Source: Halosolutus amylolyticus
GTDB taxonomy: Archaea; Halobacteriota; Halobacteria; Halobacteriales; Natrialbaceae
Reading direction: 5' to 3'
NCBI RefSeq assembly: GCF_023566055.1
Contig: NZ_JALIQP010000001.1
Location: 1,076,059-1,140,058, forward strand
DNA length: 64,000 nt
Part shown: positions 35,201-44,233 of the stretch, in pieces
How the letters are laid out: each line of letters begins with the position of its first letter
Position numbering within the stretch: the first letter of the stretch is position 1
The notes under the pieces: generated by a model
What the model was told of the DNA's origin: nothing
Database searches by the model: none
What the model saw: only the letters and a program-made list of their open reading frames with translations
Made by a program: the position numbers and the translations under genes

Positions 35201-35659
35201 TCACTCCTTGCGGTGAATGAGGAACTTCATGTCGCCCTGGAAGACGACGGTATCGTCCTGGTTGGTCATCTCGGTGTCGAGGACGACGATCCCCGCGTCG
35301 TCGTGGTCGACGTCGTTCTTTTCGGTGACCTCCATCTCCAGCGAGATCGTGTCCCCGATGTAGACCGGGTTCGGAATGTCCATGTAGTTCATCCCGAGGA
35401 AGGCGTAGGCCGTCCGCTCGACGATCCCCGATCGGTAGACGAACCCCGTCGCGTGGACGAACGTCATCGGACCGTGGGCGATGCGGCCGTCGAACGGGCC
35501 GTCTTCGGCGTACTCCTTGTTGGTGTGAAGCTCCGTCCAGTCCCCGGCCAGCGCCGAGTGCATGACGAAGTCGGTCTCCGTGACGGTGCGTCCGACGCTC
35601 TGGAACTCCTGTCCCTCTTCGAAGTCCTCGAAGTGATGCGGTTCGTAACTGTATGCCAT
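35201..35659 (-). CDS. MaoC-family (R)-specific enoyl-CoA hydratase
   Basis: This 152-residue hotdog protein starts MAYSYEPHHFEDFEEGQEFQ. The hydratase motif includes Asp and His in FVMHSALAGDWTELHTNKEY and DGRIAHGPMTFVHATGFV. Bacterial PaaZ fuses an aldehyde dehydrogenase to such a MaoC domain that opens the oxepin-CoA ring; this could be the free-standing equivalent. The start is fixed by TATA-like CTTATTTGT at 23-32 bp upstream. A palindromic element sits just beyond that promoter. Confidence 0.85.
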   Translation of the reverse strand: MAYSYEPHHFEDFEEGQEFQSVGRTVTETDFVMHSALAGDWTELHTNKEYAEDGPFDGRIAHGPMTFVHATGFVYRSGIVERTAYAFLGMNYMDIPNPVYIGDTISLEMEVTEKNDVDHDDAGIVVLDTEMTNQDDTVVFQGDMKFLIHRKE

Positions 35660-35703
35660 ACGTAGACATCCAAACCACCGTACAAATAAGTTACTTCGAC
35701 TGA

Positions 35704-35811
35704 TACGGTTTACTGTGAGTAGTTACCGCCGTGCCGAGACGGATCGTCGGTCTCGACCGGTGAGTACGCGCTTTGCTCCAGCACCGAAGAAAATAGTCAC
35801 AGTAATCCGTA
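35704..35811. repeat. 108-bp TACGG-type palindrome in a promoter region
   Basis: The ends are perfect relatives: TACGGTTTACTGTGA at the left and TCACAGTAATCCGTA at the right. Both flanks read TGA, a possible 3-bp target duplication. The inside (around CCGAGAC...GTCTCG) is longer than in the other copies. It lies about 12 bp upstream of the MaoC TATA box, in a 360-bp gap that otherwise holds no gene. Confidence 0.75.
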
Positions 35812-36019
35812 TGAGGGATGCGGCGGATCGTCGGGAGATTGATACTGGATTTCCCGATGGACGACCGTCCGGCCACCCCGGCGTGTGCGGATCCAGCAGC
35901 GACTGGTCTCCGGAGACCCTCGTCGACGGCGGCCGTCGTCGTCAGGCACGTGGCGGCTGGCGGACCGATCGACTACCGACTCCCCCGGCGCGATCGGGAT
36001 CAGCGGCCGACCGCGGCCG

Positions 36020-37306
36020 CTACCGGTGATCGTAGACGCGCTTGACTTTCCCCACCTCGGTCCGTTCGATGCCGCCGGGATCGGCGACGATCAACTCGTC
36101 CGGCGTGAACGAGAGGACGTTCTCGAGTCGGGTGAGCACGCGGTCGCGCAACTCCGCTTCGGCGACGTCGACGTCCGGTTCGCGCTCGATCGTGAGTTCG
36201 AGGCGATCGAGGGCGTCCTCCCGGTAGAGGTCGATCCGGTAGTACGGCGCGATCGCGTCGAACTCGAGGACGACCTCTTCGATCTGGCTGGGATAGAGGT
36301 TGACCCCGCGGACGATGAGGAGGTCGTCGGCCCGGCCGGTGATGTTGTCCATGCGAACCATCGTCCGGCCGCACTCGCACTCGTCGTACGTGAGCGTGGT
36401 GAGGTCGCCGGTGCGATACCGGATGGCCGGCAGGGCCGCTTTCGACAGCGTCGTCAGTACGAGTTCGCCCTCCTCGCCCTCGGGCAGGGGTTCGCCGGTT
36501 TGCGGGTCGATCACCTCGGGGTAGAAGTGATCCTCCCAGATATGGAGCCCGTCCTGGGCCTCGTGACACTCGTTGGAGACGCCGGGGCCGATGATCTCCG
36601 AGAGGCCGTAGATGTCGATCCCGTTCGCCCCGAGTCGCTCTTCGATCTCCTCGCGCATCGGATCGGTACAGGGTTCGGCACCGAAGATGACCGTCGAGAC
36701 CGGCAGTTCCGTCGGATCGATCCCCATCTCTTCGGCCGTCTCGGCGAGGTACAGGGAGTACGAGGGCGTACACGCGATCGCGTCGCTCTCCAAGTCCTGG
36801 AGTAACTCGACCTGTCGCTGAGTCTGGCCGCCGCCGATCGGGATGACCGTCGCCCCGAGTTCTTCGATCCCGTAGTGAAGGCCGAGGCCCCCCGTGAACA
36901 GCCCGTAGCCGTAACCGTTCTGGACCGTATCACCCGGTTCCACGCCGGACGCGACGAGGCTCCGGGCGACGACCTCGCTCCACACGTCGAGGTCCTCGGC
37001 GGTGTAGGAGACGATCTTCGGCTTGCCTGTCGTCCCCGACGAGGCGTGGATGCGGCGGATGTCCTCGTCGTCGACGGCGAAGAGGCCGTCGGGGTACTCG
37101 TCGCGGAAGTCCGCCTTCGTCGTGAACGGCAACTGCTGGATGTCGTCGATCGTCTGGACGTCCCCCGGCGCGACGCCGGCCTCGTCGAACGCGTCCCGGT
37201 AGTACTCGACGTTCTCGTAGGCGTTGCGGACCGTCTCTCTGAGCCGTTCGTTCTGCAGTTCCCGAATCTCTTCCCGCGGTGCCGTCTCGATCTGCGTGTA
37301 ACTCAT
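36020..37306 (-). CDS. paaK: Phenylacetate-CoA ligase (copy 1)
   Basis: This 428-residue adenylate-forming enzyme activates phenylacetate to its CoA thioester. Motifs are PFTTKADFRDEYPDGLFAV, the P-loop-like RIHASSGTTGKPKIV, YGLSEIIGPGVSNECHEAQD, WEDHFYPEVIDPQTGEPLPE and the hinge Asp region RYRTGDLTTLTYDECECGRT then RADDLLIVRGVNLYPSQIEE, with Lys at EVGKVKRVYDHR. It is about 75% similar by eye to copy 2 at 47874. The start MSYTQIETAP is used. A 14-bp palindrome lies 41-54 bp upstream. Confidence 0.93.
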   Translation of the reverse strand: MSYTQIETAPREEIRELQNERLRETVRNAYENVEYYRDAFDEAGVAPGDVQTIDDIQQLPFTTKADFRDEYPDGLFAVDDEDIRRIHASSGTTGKPKIVSYTAEDLDVWSEVVARSLVASGVEPGDTVQNGYGYGLFTGGLGLHYGIEELGATVIPIGGGQTQRQVELLQDLESDAIACTPSYSLYLAETAEEMGIDPTELPVSTVIFGAEPCTDPMREEIEERLGANGIDIYGLSEIIGPGVSNECHEAQDGLHIWEDHFYPEVIDPQTGEPLPEGEEGELVLTTLSKAALPAIRYRTGDLTTLTYDECECGRTMVRMDNITGRADDLLIVRGVNLYPSQIEEVVLEFDAIAPYYRIDLYREDALDRLELTIEREPDVDVAEAELRDRVLTRLENVLSFTPDELIVADPGGIERTEVGKVKRVYDHR

Positions 37307-37346
37307 CCTCGTCCACCACTCTTCCGTGCCCCGACAAAAATCATGT

Positions 37347-37360
37347 GGTGTGTACACACC
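37347..37360. promoter_or_regulatory. 14-bp perfect palindrome upstream of paaK copy 1
   Basis: GGTGTGTACACACC is a perfect dyad directly upstream of the probable TATA box (ATTTTTG on the minus strand, about 30 bp before the start). This is the usual place for an activator or repressor site in haloarchaeal promoters. I see no second copy at the other paa promoters in the window. Confidence 0.55.
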
Positions 37361-37477
37361 CGACTGTGCGGAACGACGTCGCTCTCGACCGGTGACGGGG
37401 CGGTGATCGAGTTCGGCGACGAGCGTCGCCGCACTCGAGTGCCCGTTCGTGCGTTGCCCCGATCGCGTCGCCGTCGA

Positions 37478-38074
37478 TCAGTGGGCCGCCGGTCGTTCCG
37501 CGGGCGGCAACTGCACCGTCTCGACGATCGGTTCGTCGAACGGAAGCCGCATCCGGAGATCGTTCCCGCTTCGATCGATCGTCTCGAACCCCATCCGTCG
37601 GTAGACGTGTACCGCCCGCTCGTTCGTGGCGTCGACGTCGAGCACGAGCGCCTCGTGGCCCGCGTCGGCGGCGTAGGCGATCACGTGCCGACAGAGTTCG
37701 GTCCCGATGCCGCGGTCGTGGTACGCCGGATCGACGAAGACGACGAACTGGGGTTCCACGCTCGAGCACGGCGAGTAGGCCGCGTGGCCGACGACCGACC
37801 CGTCGTGGACGGCCACGACGTTGAAGCCGCGTTCGACCAGGCGCTCGAGCCACGAGGCGATGCGCTCGCGGCCGACGGGCGGAACGCCCATCGATCGGTG
37901 GGGTTCGGGATAGTCGACGTACATCGAGGCGAGCGCGTCGAAACGCGGTGGCTCGAACGGTTCGACCAGGATCGGTTCGCCGTGCTTGTCGACGAACCGG
38001 GGACAGCGAGGGGGACAGCCCGTCGCCCCTTCACAGTCTCCCGGGTCCCAGGCGGGGCAGGTGTCGATCGTCAT
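37478..38074 (-). CDS. GNAT acetyltransferase with Cys-rich N-terminus
   Basis: This protein has 198 residues. The first 28 form a possible metal-binding segment (TCPAWDPGDCEGATGCPPRC). The GNAT domain follows, with VVAVHDGSVVGHAAYSP, the CoA loop FVVFVDPAYHDRGIGTELCR and ERAVHVYRRMGFETI. The substrate is unknown. A TATA-like TTGTATAAAACCC lies about 60 bp upstream, similar to the box of the stress-protein gene next door. Confidence 0.8.
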   Translation of the reverse strand: MTIDTCPAWDPGDCEGATGCPPRCPRFVDKHGEPILVEPFEPPRFDALASMYVDYPEPHRSMGVPPVGRERIASWLERLVERGFNVVAVHDGSVVGHAAYSPCSSVEPQFVVFVDPAYHDRGIGTELCRHVIAYAADAGHEALVLDVDATNERAVHVYRRMGFETIDRSGNDLRMRLPFDEPIVETVQLPPAERPAAH

Positions 38075-38195
38075 CGGCGGTCACGGGTGTGAATTGGGCC
38101 CACACGTTCATCACTCTCGTCCCGTTTATGTATGGGTTTTATACAAGTCGGCCGGTGAGAGAGCGGTCACCCGTCGCGGTGCGGACGACTCGTCG

Positions 38196-38624
38196 CTACG
38201 GTTCACCCTCGGGACTGACGGTCACTACGGGCCTGTCGGTTCCGAGGATGACCGACTGCGTGACGCTGCCGAAGATGACCTTCCCCGTCGGCGTGCGTTT
38301 CCGTCCCGAGAGGCAGATCATGTCCGCGTCCGTCTCGTCGGCCGCGGCGATCAGTTCGGGTGCCGGTTCCCCGCTCGCCTCGTAGTACTCGTAGTCGACG
38401 CCGCGTTCGTCGAACGACGCTGCGACGTGCCGGACGCCGTCGAGTTGCTGGACCGATCGCCCCTCGGGGTTCTCCTGGAAGACGTGTGCGAGTATCGCCG
38501 TGATTTCGTCGGCCGCACCCGGCATGGACTCGATCGTCGACGCCTGTGTGGTCGCCCGTTCCACGTCGGTGTCGAGTCCGACCAGTATCCGGTACATGCC
38601 CTGTGGGTCGTTCGCACGATGCAT
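38196..38624 (-). CDS. Universal stress protein (UspA family)
   Basis: This 142-residue single Usp domain has YRILVGLDTDVERATTQAST at the start and the nucleotide-binding tail GKVIFGSVTQSVILGTDRPV. It likely binds ATP or AMP. A TATA-like GGTATAAAACCC is centred about 30 bp before 38624, supporting the longer start over the ATG at 38597. Confidence 0.87.
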   Translation of the reverse strand: MHRANDPQGMYRILVGLDTDVERATTQASTIESMPGAADEITAILAHVFQENPEGRSVQQLDGVRHVAASFDERGVDYEYYEASGEPAPELIAAADETDADMICLSGRKRTPTGKVIFGSVTQSVILGTDRPVVTVSPEGEP

Positions 38625-38851
38625 AACGATCGGCCGCTACTTGTCCGGGTTTTATACCATCCCGATCCGCGGTGAGTCGCCGTCCGTCGGCCCCGTCATC
38701 GTCGGATCCGTCGGCGTCCGGAGTCCCGTGACGAGGCCCGATCGCCGGGCGTCGTTCTGTACCGTTCGGGCGCGATTCGTTCGGGTCACGGGCCGGACTC
38801 GGAGAGTCTTGCCGGCAGTTAACATATAAAACCACGACAAACGGGGGTCTA

Positions 38852-38877
38852 TTTTTATGAGCTATTATAATTATATA
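38852..38877 (+). promoter_or_regulatory. TATA-box region of the livK-type operon
   Basis: TTTTTATG at 38852-38859 lies 27-34 bp before the substrate-binding-protein start, the distance expected of an archaeal TATA box. A second A/T run (TTATAATTATATA) follows. It probably drives the five-component transporter as one transcript. Confidence 0.6.
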
Positions 38878-38885
38878 CTGCACGT

Positions 38886-40151
38886 ATGACCAAGGGTGGC
38901 ACGGGTCACGGCCGGAGGCGAGACGTTCTCAAAGCAATAACTGCGGGAAGCGTCGCCGGACTGACTGGGTTGGCCGGTTGTGTCGGCGATCCGGAAGAGG
39001 TCTCGGAGGGTGACGACGGGGAGTTCGATACGGTCCAGTTCGGCGTCCTCGAGCCGTTCACGGGCGAGTTCAGTGACCTCGCCGAAGAGCGACACCAGGG
39101 GACCGAACTCGCGATCCAGCAGATCAACGAGAGCGACGAGTACGACTTCGAAATCGAGTACAGCGAGTACGACACGCAACTCGATCCGGCGACGGCGACG
39201 CAGCGGGCCCAGGAGGCGGTCCAGTCCGACGACGCGGGGTTCATTACCGGCTGTATCTCGAGTTCCGCCGCGCTCGCGATCAACGATTTCGCGCTCGAGA
39301 ACGAGGTGGTGTACACGCCGGGCGCGGCCGACGTCTCGATCACGGGGGACAACTGCAACGAGTACGTGTTCCGGTTCGAGACGAACACCGCACAGATCGC
39401 CGAGGCGATGGCCCAGTGGACCGCCGACGAACTCGGCGATCGGATCTTCTACCACATTGCGGACTACGCCTACGGCGAGTCGGTCCTGAACGAGGTCGAG
39501 ACGCGGATGGAGTCGATCAGCGACTCCTACGAACAGGTCGACGTGACCCGATCGGACCCGGGGTCGACCGACTTCGAGGCGTTCATCAGCCAGATCACCA
39601 ACGCGACCGACGACGCCGACGCGCTCGTCGTGGGGATGACCGGTGCCGACCTCGCGATTTTCCTCTCGCAGGCCAGCGAGCGCGGGCTCCAGGACGACAT
39701 TCCGATCGTGACGACGACGGGATCGTTCCGCGCCGTGCGGGCCGGTGCCGGCGCGGGTGCGTACAACACCTACAGCGGGGTTCGATACGTGCCCAGCATC
39801 GAGACCGGTGACAACCAGGCGTTCGTCGAGGCGTACGAGTCCGAGTACGACGCCGTCCCGGACAACTTCTCGCGCGTCGGCTACGAGTCGATCCGGATGG
39901 TCGCGAACGGGATCCGCGAGGCCGGATCGCGCGATCCGACGACGGTCGCGGAGACGCTCTCCGGACTGGAACACGAGACGATCTTCGGCCCGAACGAGTT
40001 CCGGGAGTGCGATCAGCAGGCGATGAATCCCGTCTGGATGGGCGAGTGCGTCGAACCGGACGGCGGCGACCTCGCGGACGTCGAACTCCTGACGGACCTC
40101 TCCGGGGAGGACGCGGCACCTGACTGTGAGGACACCGACTGTGGCCTGTAA
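38886..40151 (+). CDS. ABC transporter substrate-binding lipoprotein, LivK-type
   Basis: This 421-residue protein has a Tat signal (RRRDVLKAITAG) and lipobox LAGC, then a mature type I periplasmic-binding fold: FGVLEPFTGEFSDLAEERHQ, GFITGCISSSAALAINDF and SFRAVRAGAGAGAYNTYSGV. Such proteins bind branched amino acids, but relatives bind aromatic acids, amides or urea. Its position between two paaK genes suggests an aromatic acid or phenylacetate precursor as substrate (inference). Confidence 0.88.
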   Translation: MTKGGTGHGRRRDVLKAITAGSVAGLTGLAGCVGDPEEVSEGDDGEFDTVQFGVLEPFTGEFSDLAEERHQGTELAIQQINESDEYDFEIEYSEYDTQLDPATATQRAQEAVQSDDAGFITGCISSSAALAINDFALENEVVYTPGAADVSITGDNCNEYVFRFETNTAQIAEAMAQWTADELGDRIFYHIADYAYGESVLNEVETRMESISDSYEQVDVTRSDPGSTDFEAFISQITNATDDADALVVGMTGADLAIFLSQASERGLQDDIPIVTTTGSFRAVRAGAGAGAYNTYSGVRYVPSIETGDNQAFVEAYESEYDAVPDNFSRVGYESIRMVANGIREAGSRDPTTVAETLSGLEHETIFGPNEFRECDQQAMNPVWMGECVEPDGGDLADVELLTDLSGEDAAPDCEDTDCGL

Positions 40152-40178
40152 CGAGTGTGGAGCTGTTTCCAGATAACC

Positions 40179-42158
40179 ATGCTCGGAGAACTCTTCCAGG
40201 TCCTGTTCGACGGGTTGACGATCGGCGTCGCCTACGTGTTGCTCGCCGCCGGACTGTCGGTCATCTTCGGCGTCATGCACGTCATCAACTTCGCCCACGG
40301 GGAACTGTTCGCGCTCGGGGCGTACTTCGCGCTCGCACTCGTCGCCCCGTTCGGTGGGGCCGGCTTCTTCCTCGCGTTGCTCGTCGCCCCGCTGCTGGTC
40401 GGCGTCGTCGGCGTCGCGATCGAACGCTACACGGTGCGGCCGCTGTACGGTCGGAATCCCCTCTATCACATCCTGCTCACGTTCGGCCTGGTGCTGGTGA
40501 TAAACGACCTGATATACCTCGTCTGGGGGACGGGGAGCACCAGCCTCGCCCTGCCGGCGGTGCTCTCGGGATCGATCGACGTACTCGGGCTCAATACCAG
40601 CGTCTACAACGTGTTCATCATCGTCTTCGGGAGCGTCGTGGCGCTGGCCGTCTGGGCGGTCCTCGAACACACGAAGTACGGGCTGATCATCCGGGCCGGG
40701 TCCCAGGACCGGCAGATGGTTCGGAACCTCGGGATCGACATCGATCGGTACTACTCGCTGGTCTTCGGCGGGGGTGCGGCGCTCGCCGCCGTCGCGGGCA
40801 TCATCCTCGGCGGCTACAGGACGGTCAGCCCGGGGATGGGGATGTCGATCATCATTCCGGCGTTCGTCGTCGTCGTCCTCGGCGGCCTCGGCAGCTTCAG
40901 GGGCGCCGTCGTCGGCGGTCTCCTCGTCGGGATCATCCAGACGTTCCTGCGTACCTACGTCCCGTTCTTCGAGGGACTGGTGATCTTCCTGCTGATGATC
41001 GCCGTCCTCCTCTTTCGGCCCCGCGGACTGTTCGGCGTCGAATTCGAAGAAGAGGGCGGCGGCGACCTCCTGACCGGCACCGACGGCGGGATACTCGACC
41101 CGCGGACCCGGACCCGCCTCGGACTCGCGGTGGTCGGCGTGCTCGCGGTGGTTCCCCTCGGGGTTGGGACGCTGTACTCGTCGTACGCGGTCACGTTCGT
41201 GATCGAGGTCCTTATCTGGGCGCTGTTCGCGCTCAGTCTGGACTTCGTGATGGGCTACACGGGACTGGTCTCGCTCGGCCACGCGCTGTTCTACGGGCTC
41301 GGGGCTTACGCGGTCGCGATCGCCTTGCTCTACGTGAGCGGTTCCGCGATCGTCGCGATCGGGTTCGCGATCGTCGTCTCCGCGGCGATCGCCTGGTTCG
41401 TCGGCTACCTCTCGATCCGCGTCTCCGGGGTCTACTTCGCCATGATCACGCTCGCCTTCGCCGAGTTGTTCTACAACGCCCTGTACCGGGACCCGCGCGG
41501 GCTGACCGGCGGTTCGGAGGGCCAGTTCGGGCTCTCGACGTACTACGGGATCGCCGGGATGGGAGTCTCGCTCGACGACGTCGCGCTCTTTCTCGGTCCC
41601 GTCGTACTGACCGGGCAGTCGCTGTTTTACTACATCGCGCTCGCGAGTCTGGTCGCCGCGTTCCTGCTTACCAGGCGGATGCTCGAGTCGCCGTTCGGCG
41701 CGGTGCTCAAGTCCATCCGCGAGAACGAGCAGCGGGCGACGTTCCTCGGCTACGAGACGACCGTCTACAAGCGGCGCGCGTTCGTCGTCAGCGGCGCGCT
41801 GGCCGGCGTGGCCGGCGGGCTCTTCACCCTCAACGCGGGGTACGCGACGCCGTCGTTCGCCTACTGGCTCCACTCCGGCGAGGTGATCGTGATGGTCATT
41901 CTCGGGGGGCTGGGAACGCTCTACGGTCCGATCGTCGGCGCGGCGGTGTTCTTCGGCCTCGAGGGGATACTCACGGACTTCACGGGCAGGTGGCGGCTGG
42001 TGCTCGGGACGATCTTCGTCCTGTTCGTCATCTTCCTTCCGCGCGGACTGGTGTCGCTCCCGGCCCAGGTCGCCCCGTACGTGATGGGCGGCTCCGGTCC
42101 CGGCCCGGACGCCACCGAACCCACGCCGGACGAACCGGGCGTCAGAGGTGACGACTGA
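40179..42158 (+). CDS. Fused LivH-LivM ABC permease
   Basis: This protein has 659 residues. The N-terminal half (about 1-290) is LivH-like: LLAAGLSVIFGVMHVINFAH and GMSIIIPAFVVVVLGGLGSF. The C-terminal half (about 320-630) is LivM-like: SLDFVMGYTGLVSLGHALFY, RMLESPFGAVLKSIRENEQR (EAA-type loop) and HSGEVIVMVILGGLGTLYGP. A charged linker (EFEEEGGGDLLTGTDGG) joins them. The two permeases are separate genes in most operons. ATG 40179 lies 27 nt after the binding-protein gene. Confidence 0.9.
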   Translation: MLGELFQVLFDGLTIGVAYVLLAAGLSVIFGVMHVINFAHGELFALGAYFALALVAPFGGAGFFLALLVAPLLVGVVGVAIERYTVRPLYGRNPLYHILLTFGLVLVINDLIYLVWGTGSTSLALPAVLSGSIDVLGLNTSVYNVFIIVFGSVVALAVWAVLEHTKYGLIIRAGSQDRQMVRNLGIDIDRYYSLVFGGGAALAAVAGIILGGYRTVSPGMGMSIIIPAFVVVVLGGLGSFRGAVVGGLLVGIIQTFLRTYVPFFEGLVIFLLMIAVLLFRPRGLFGVEFEEEGGGDLLTGTDGGILDPRTRTRLGLAVVGVLAVVPLGVGTLYSSYAVTFVIEVLIWALFALSLDFVMGYTGLVSLGHALFYGLGAYAVAIALLYVSGSAIVAIGFAIVVSAAIAWFVGYLSIRVSGVYFAMITLAFAELFYNALYRDPRGLTGGSEGQFGLSTYYGIAGMGVSLDDVALFLGPVVLTGQSLFYYIALASLVAAFLLTRRMLESPFGAVLKSIRENEQRATFLGYETTVYKRRAFVVSGALAGVAGGLFTLNAGYATPSFAYWLHSGEVIVMVILGGLGTLYGPIVGAAVFFGLEGILTDFTGRWRLVLGTIFVLFVIFLPRGLVSLPAQVAPYVMGGSGPGPDATEPTPDEPGVRGDD

Positions 42159-42958
42159 TGGCTATGGAAACGACCACATCCGAACGATCGACGACCGACG
42201 AACCGATCCTCCGGACGGAGAACCTCGTCAAGAAGTTCGGCCAGTTCACGGCGACCGATCGGGTCGACCTGACGGTGAGACGGGGCGAGTTCCGGTGCAT
42301 CATCGGCCCGAACGGCGCGGGCAAGACCACGCTGTTCAACCTCGTCAGCGGTGCGCTCCCCGTCACCGACGGGTCGATCTACTTCGACGGCGAGGAGATC
42401 ACCACCCTGTCGCCCTCGCAGCGAGTGCGCCGCGGGATCGGCCGCTCGTTCCAGATCTCGAACATCTTCGGCGGACTCACCGTGCGCGAAAACGTCAGGC
42501 TCGCCGCGCAGTCGATCGGCCGCGACCAGTACAACGCCGTCGAATCGCTGTTCAAACCGACCGACCGGTACGACGAGATGAACGACCGGACCGATCGGAT
42601 CCTCGACCGGGTCGGCCTCGCCGACGTCGCCGACGAAACGGCGGACGCGCTCGCCTACGGGGACAAGCGACGGCTCGAGATCGGGGTCGTGCTCGCGACC
42701 GACCCCGATCTCGTCCTGTTCGACGAACCGACCGCCGGCATGAGCGTCGAGGAGACCCAGGAGACGATCGACCTGATCGAGGAGGTGCTGGTCGACCAGA
42801 CGCTGTTGCTCATCGAGCACGACATCGAACTCGTGATGGAACTCTCCGATCGAATCACCGTGTTGAATCGCGGGCAGATCCTCGCCGAGGGGACGCCCGA
42901 AGAGATCGCCGAGAATCAGGACGTACAGGACGCCTACCTCGGGGGGATGGTCGAATGA
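42158..42958 (+). CDS. ABC transporter ATPase, LivG-type
   Basis: This 266-residue ATPase has Walker A GPNGAGKTTL, Q-loop RSFQISNIFGGLTVRENV, a signature segment AYGDKRRLEIGVVLATDPDL (a variant of LSGGQ, as in LivG), Walker B VLFDEPTAGMS and the H-loop LIEHDIELVMEL. Its ATG overlaps the permease stop by one base (TGATG). It forms the cytoplasmic motor with LivF. Confidence 0.93.
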   Translation: MAMETTTSERSTTDEPILRTENLVKKFGQFTATDRVDLTVRRGEFRCIIGPNGAGKTTLFNLVSGALPVTDGSIYFDGEEITTLSPSQRVRRGIGRSFQISNIFGGLTVRENVRLAAQSIGRDQYNAVESLFKPTDRYDEMNDRTDRILDRVGLADVADETADALAYGDKRRLEIGVVLATDPDLVLFDEPTAGMSVEETQETIDLIEEVLVDQTLLLIEHDIELVMELSDRITVLNRGQILAEGTPEEIAENQDVQDAYLGGMVE

Positions 42959-43677
42959 GCGACGAGCCGTTGCTCTCGGTCGATCGGGTCGACGCGGGGT
43001 ACGGCGAGACGCAGGTGCTCCGGGACCTGTCGCTGTCGGTCGAGGAAGGCGAAATCGTCTCCCTGGTCGGTCGAAACGGCGCGGGGAAGACGACGACGCT
43101 GCGGACTATCATGGGCATCCTCACTCCCTCGAGCGGGCAGGTCACGTACCGTGGCGAGGACGTTTCGATGCTCGACGCGACGACGACGGCACAGCGCGGG
43201 GTCGCGCTCGTACCGGAAGAACGACGGATCTTCCCGGAACTCTCGGTCAGGGAGAACCTGGAACTCGCCGACCACGGCGGGGCGTCCGGCGTCGATTCGC
43301 TGTCGGTCGAGGCGGCGCTCGACACGTTCGAGAACCTGCAGGCGCGCGCCGGGAACCCCGGGTCGTCGCTGTCGGGGGGCGAACAGCAGATGCTCGCGAT
43401 CGCGCGCGCCCTCGTCGGCGGTGCCGACCTCGTCCTGCTCGACGAACCGACCGAAGGGCTCGCACCCTACATCGTCCAGGACGTGATGGACATCGTCGCC
43501 GACCTCAACGAGCGGGGGATCACCGTCCTGCTCGTCGAACAGAACGTCCACGTCTGCCTCGAACTCGCCGATCGCAACTACGTGATCAACCAGGGCGAGA
43601 TCGTCTACGAGGGCACCTCGGACGATCTTCGGGAGAGCGAGGAGGTCCTCGACAGGTACCTCGGCGTCACCGCGTAA
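42955..43677 (+). CDS. ABC transporter ATPase, LivF-type
   Basis: This 240-residue partner ATPase has Walker A GRNGAGKTTTL, ERRIFPELSVRENLEL, a canonical LSGGEQQMLAIARAL signature, Walker B LVLLDEPTEGLAP and the H-loop-region LLVEQNVHVCLEL typical of LivF. It overlaps LivG by four bases (ATGA), showing translational coupling. It is the last gene of the transporter operon. Confidence 0.94.
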   Translation: MSDEPLLSVDRVDAGYGETQVLRDLSLSVEEGEIVSLVGRNGAGKTTTLRTIMGILTPSSGQVTYRGEDVSMLDATTTAQRGVALVPEERRIFPELSVRENLELADHGGASGVDSLSVEAALDTFENLQARAGNPGSSLSGGEQQMLAIARALVGGADLVLLDEPTEGLAPYIVQDVMDIVADLNERGITVLLVEQNVHVCLELADRNYVINQGEIVYEGTSDDLRESEEVLDRYLGVTA

Positions 43678-43722
43678 CCTTCGGGAACCGCATTCCGGCC
43701 CCTTCTGCCGGACGATCCGTCC

Positions 43723-44115
43723 TCACGGCTTGTAGACGCGACCGCGGAACGTCGCGACCCGATCGTCCCCGTCGTCGGTGACGACGACCTCGAACTCGGC
43801 GGTGCGGCCGCCGTCGTGGGTCTCCTCGGCGGTCGCCGTGAGGACGGTTCCGACGTCGACGGCGTCGAGGTAGGAGACGTTCGTCTCGAGGGCGACCGCC
43901 GTCTCCCCGTACGAGTTCGAGGCGGCGGCGAACGCGGCGTCGGCGAGCGAGTAGATCGCACCGCCGTGGGGCGTTCCGTGGAAGTTCGTCAGGTCGTCGG
44001 TGATCTCGAGTCGCGTCCGCGCACGTCCCGGTTCGAGGTCGACGAGGTCGATCCCGAGCGTCTCGCAGTAGGGGTCGCTCTCGATGTGGCTGCGGATGGC
44101 CTCGGTGTCTGTCAT
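43723..44115 (-). CDS. PaaI-type hotdog thioesterase
   Basis: This 130-residue hotdog-fold protein has LGIDLVDLEPGRARTRLEI, then NFHGTPHGGAIYSLADAAFA (the HGG...D active-site helix of PaaI) and NVSYLDAVDVGTVLTA. PaaI releases CoA from hydroxyphenylacetyl-CoA dead-end products. The position beside paa genes supports that role. It is convergent with the transporter operon. Confidence 0.87.
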   Translation of the reverse strand: MTDTEAIRSHIESDPYCETLGIDLVDLEPGRARTRLEITDDLTNFHGTPHGGAIYSLADAAFAAASNSYGETAVALETNVSYLDAVDVGTVLTATAEETHDGGRTAEFEVVVTDDGDDRVATFRGRVYKP

Positions 44116-44233
44116 ATCGTCTCACACTGACGTCCACGAAAATGTATCTACTGGATCCGGAACCTCGTCATCCGATCGGCCGACGGCCAGTCGATCCGAA
44201 AGCCGATCGCTTGCCGCCAGTCGATCCGAACTC

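Noticed and set aside
38871-41873. 1000-codon antisense frame across the transporter operon
   Set aside because: It is a low-complexity Arg/Asp/Glu product crossing two well-supported genes.
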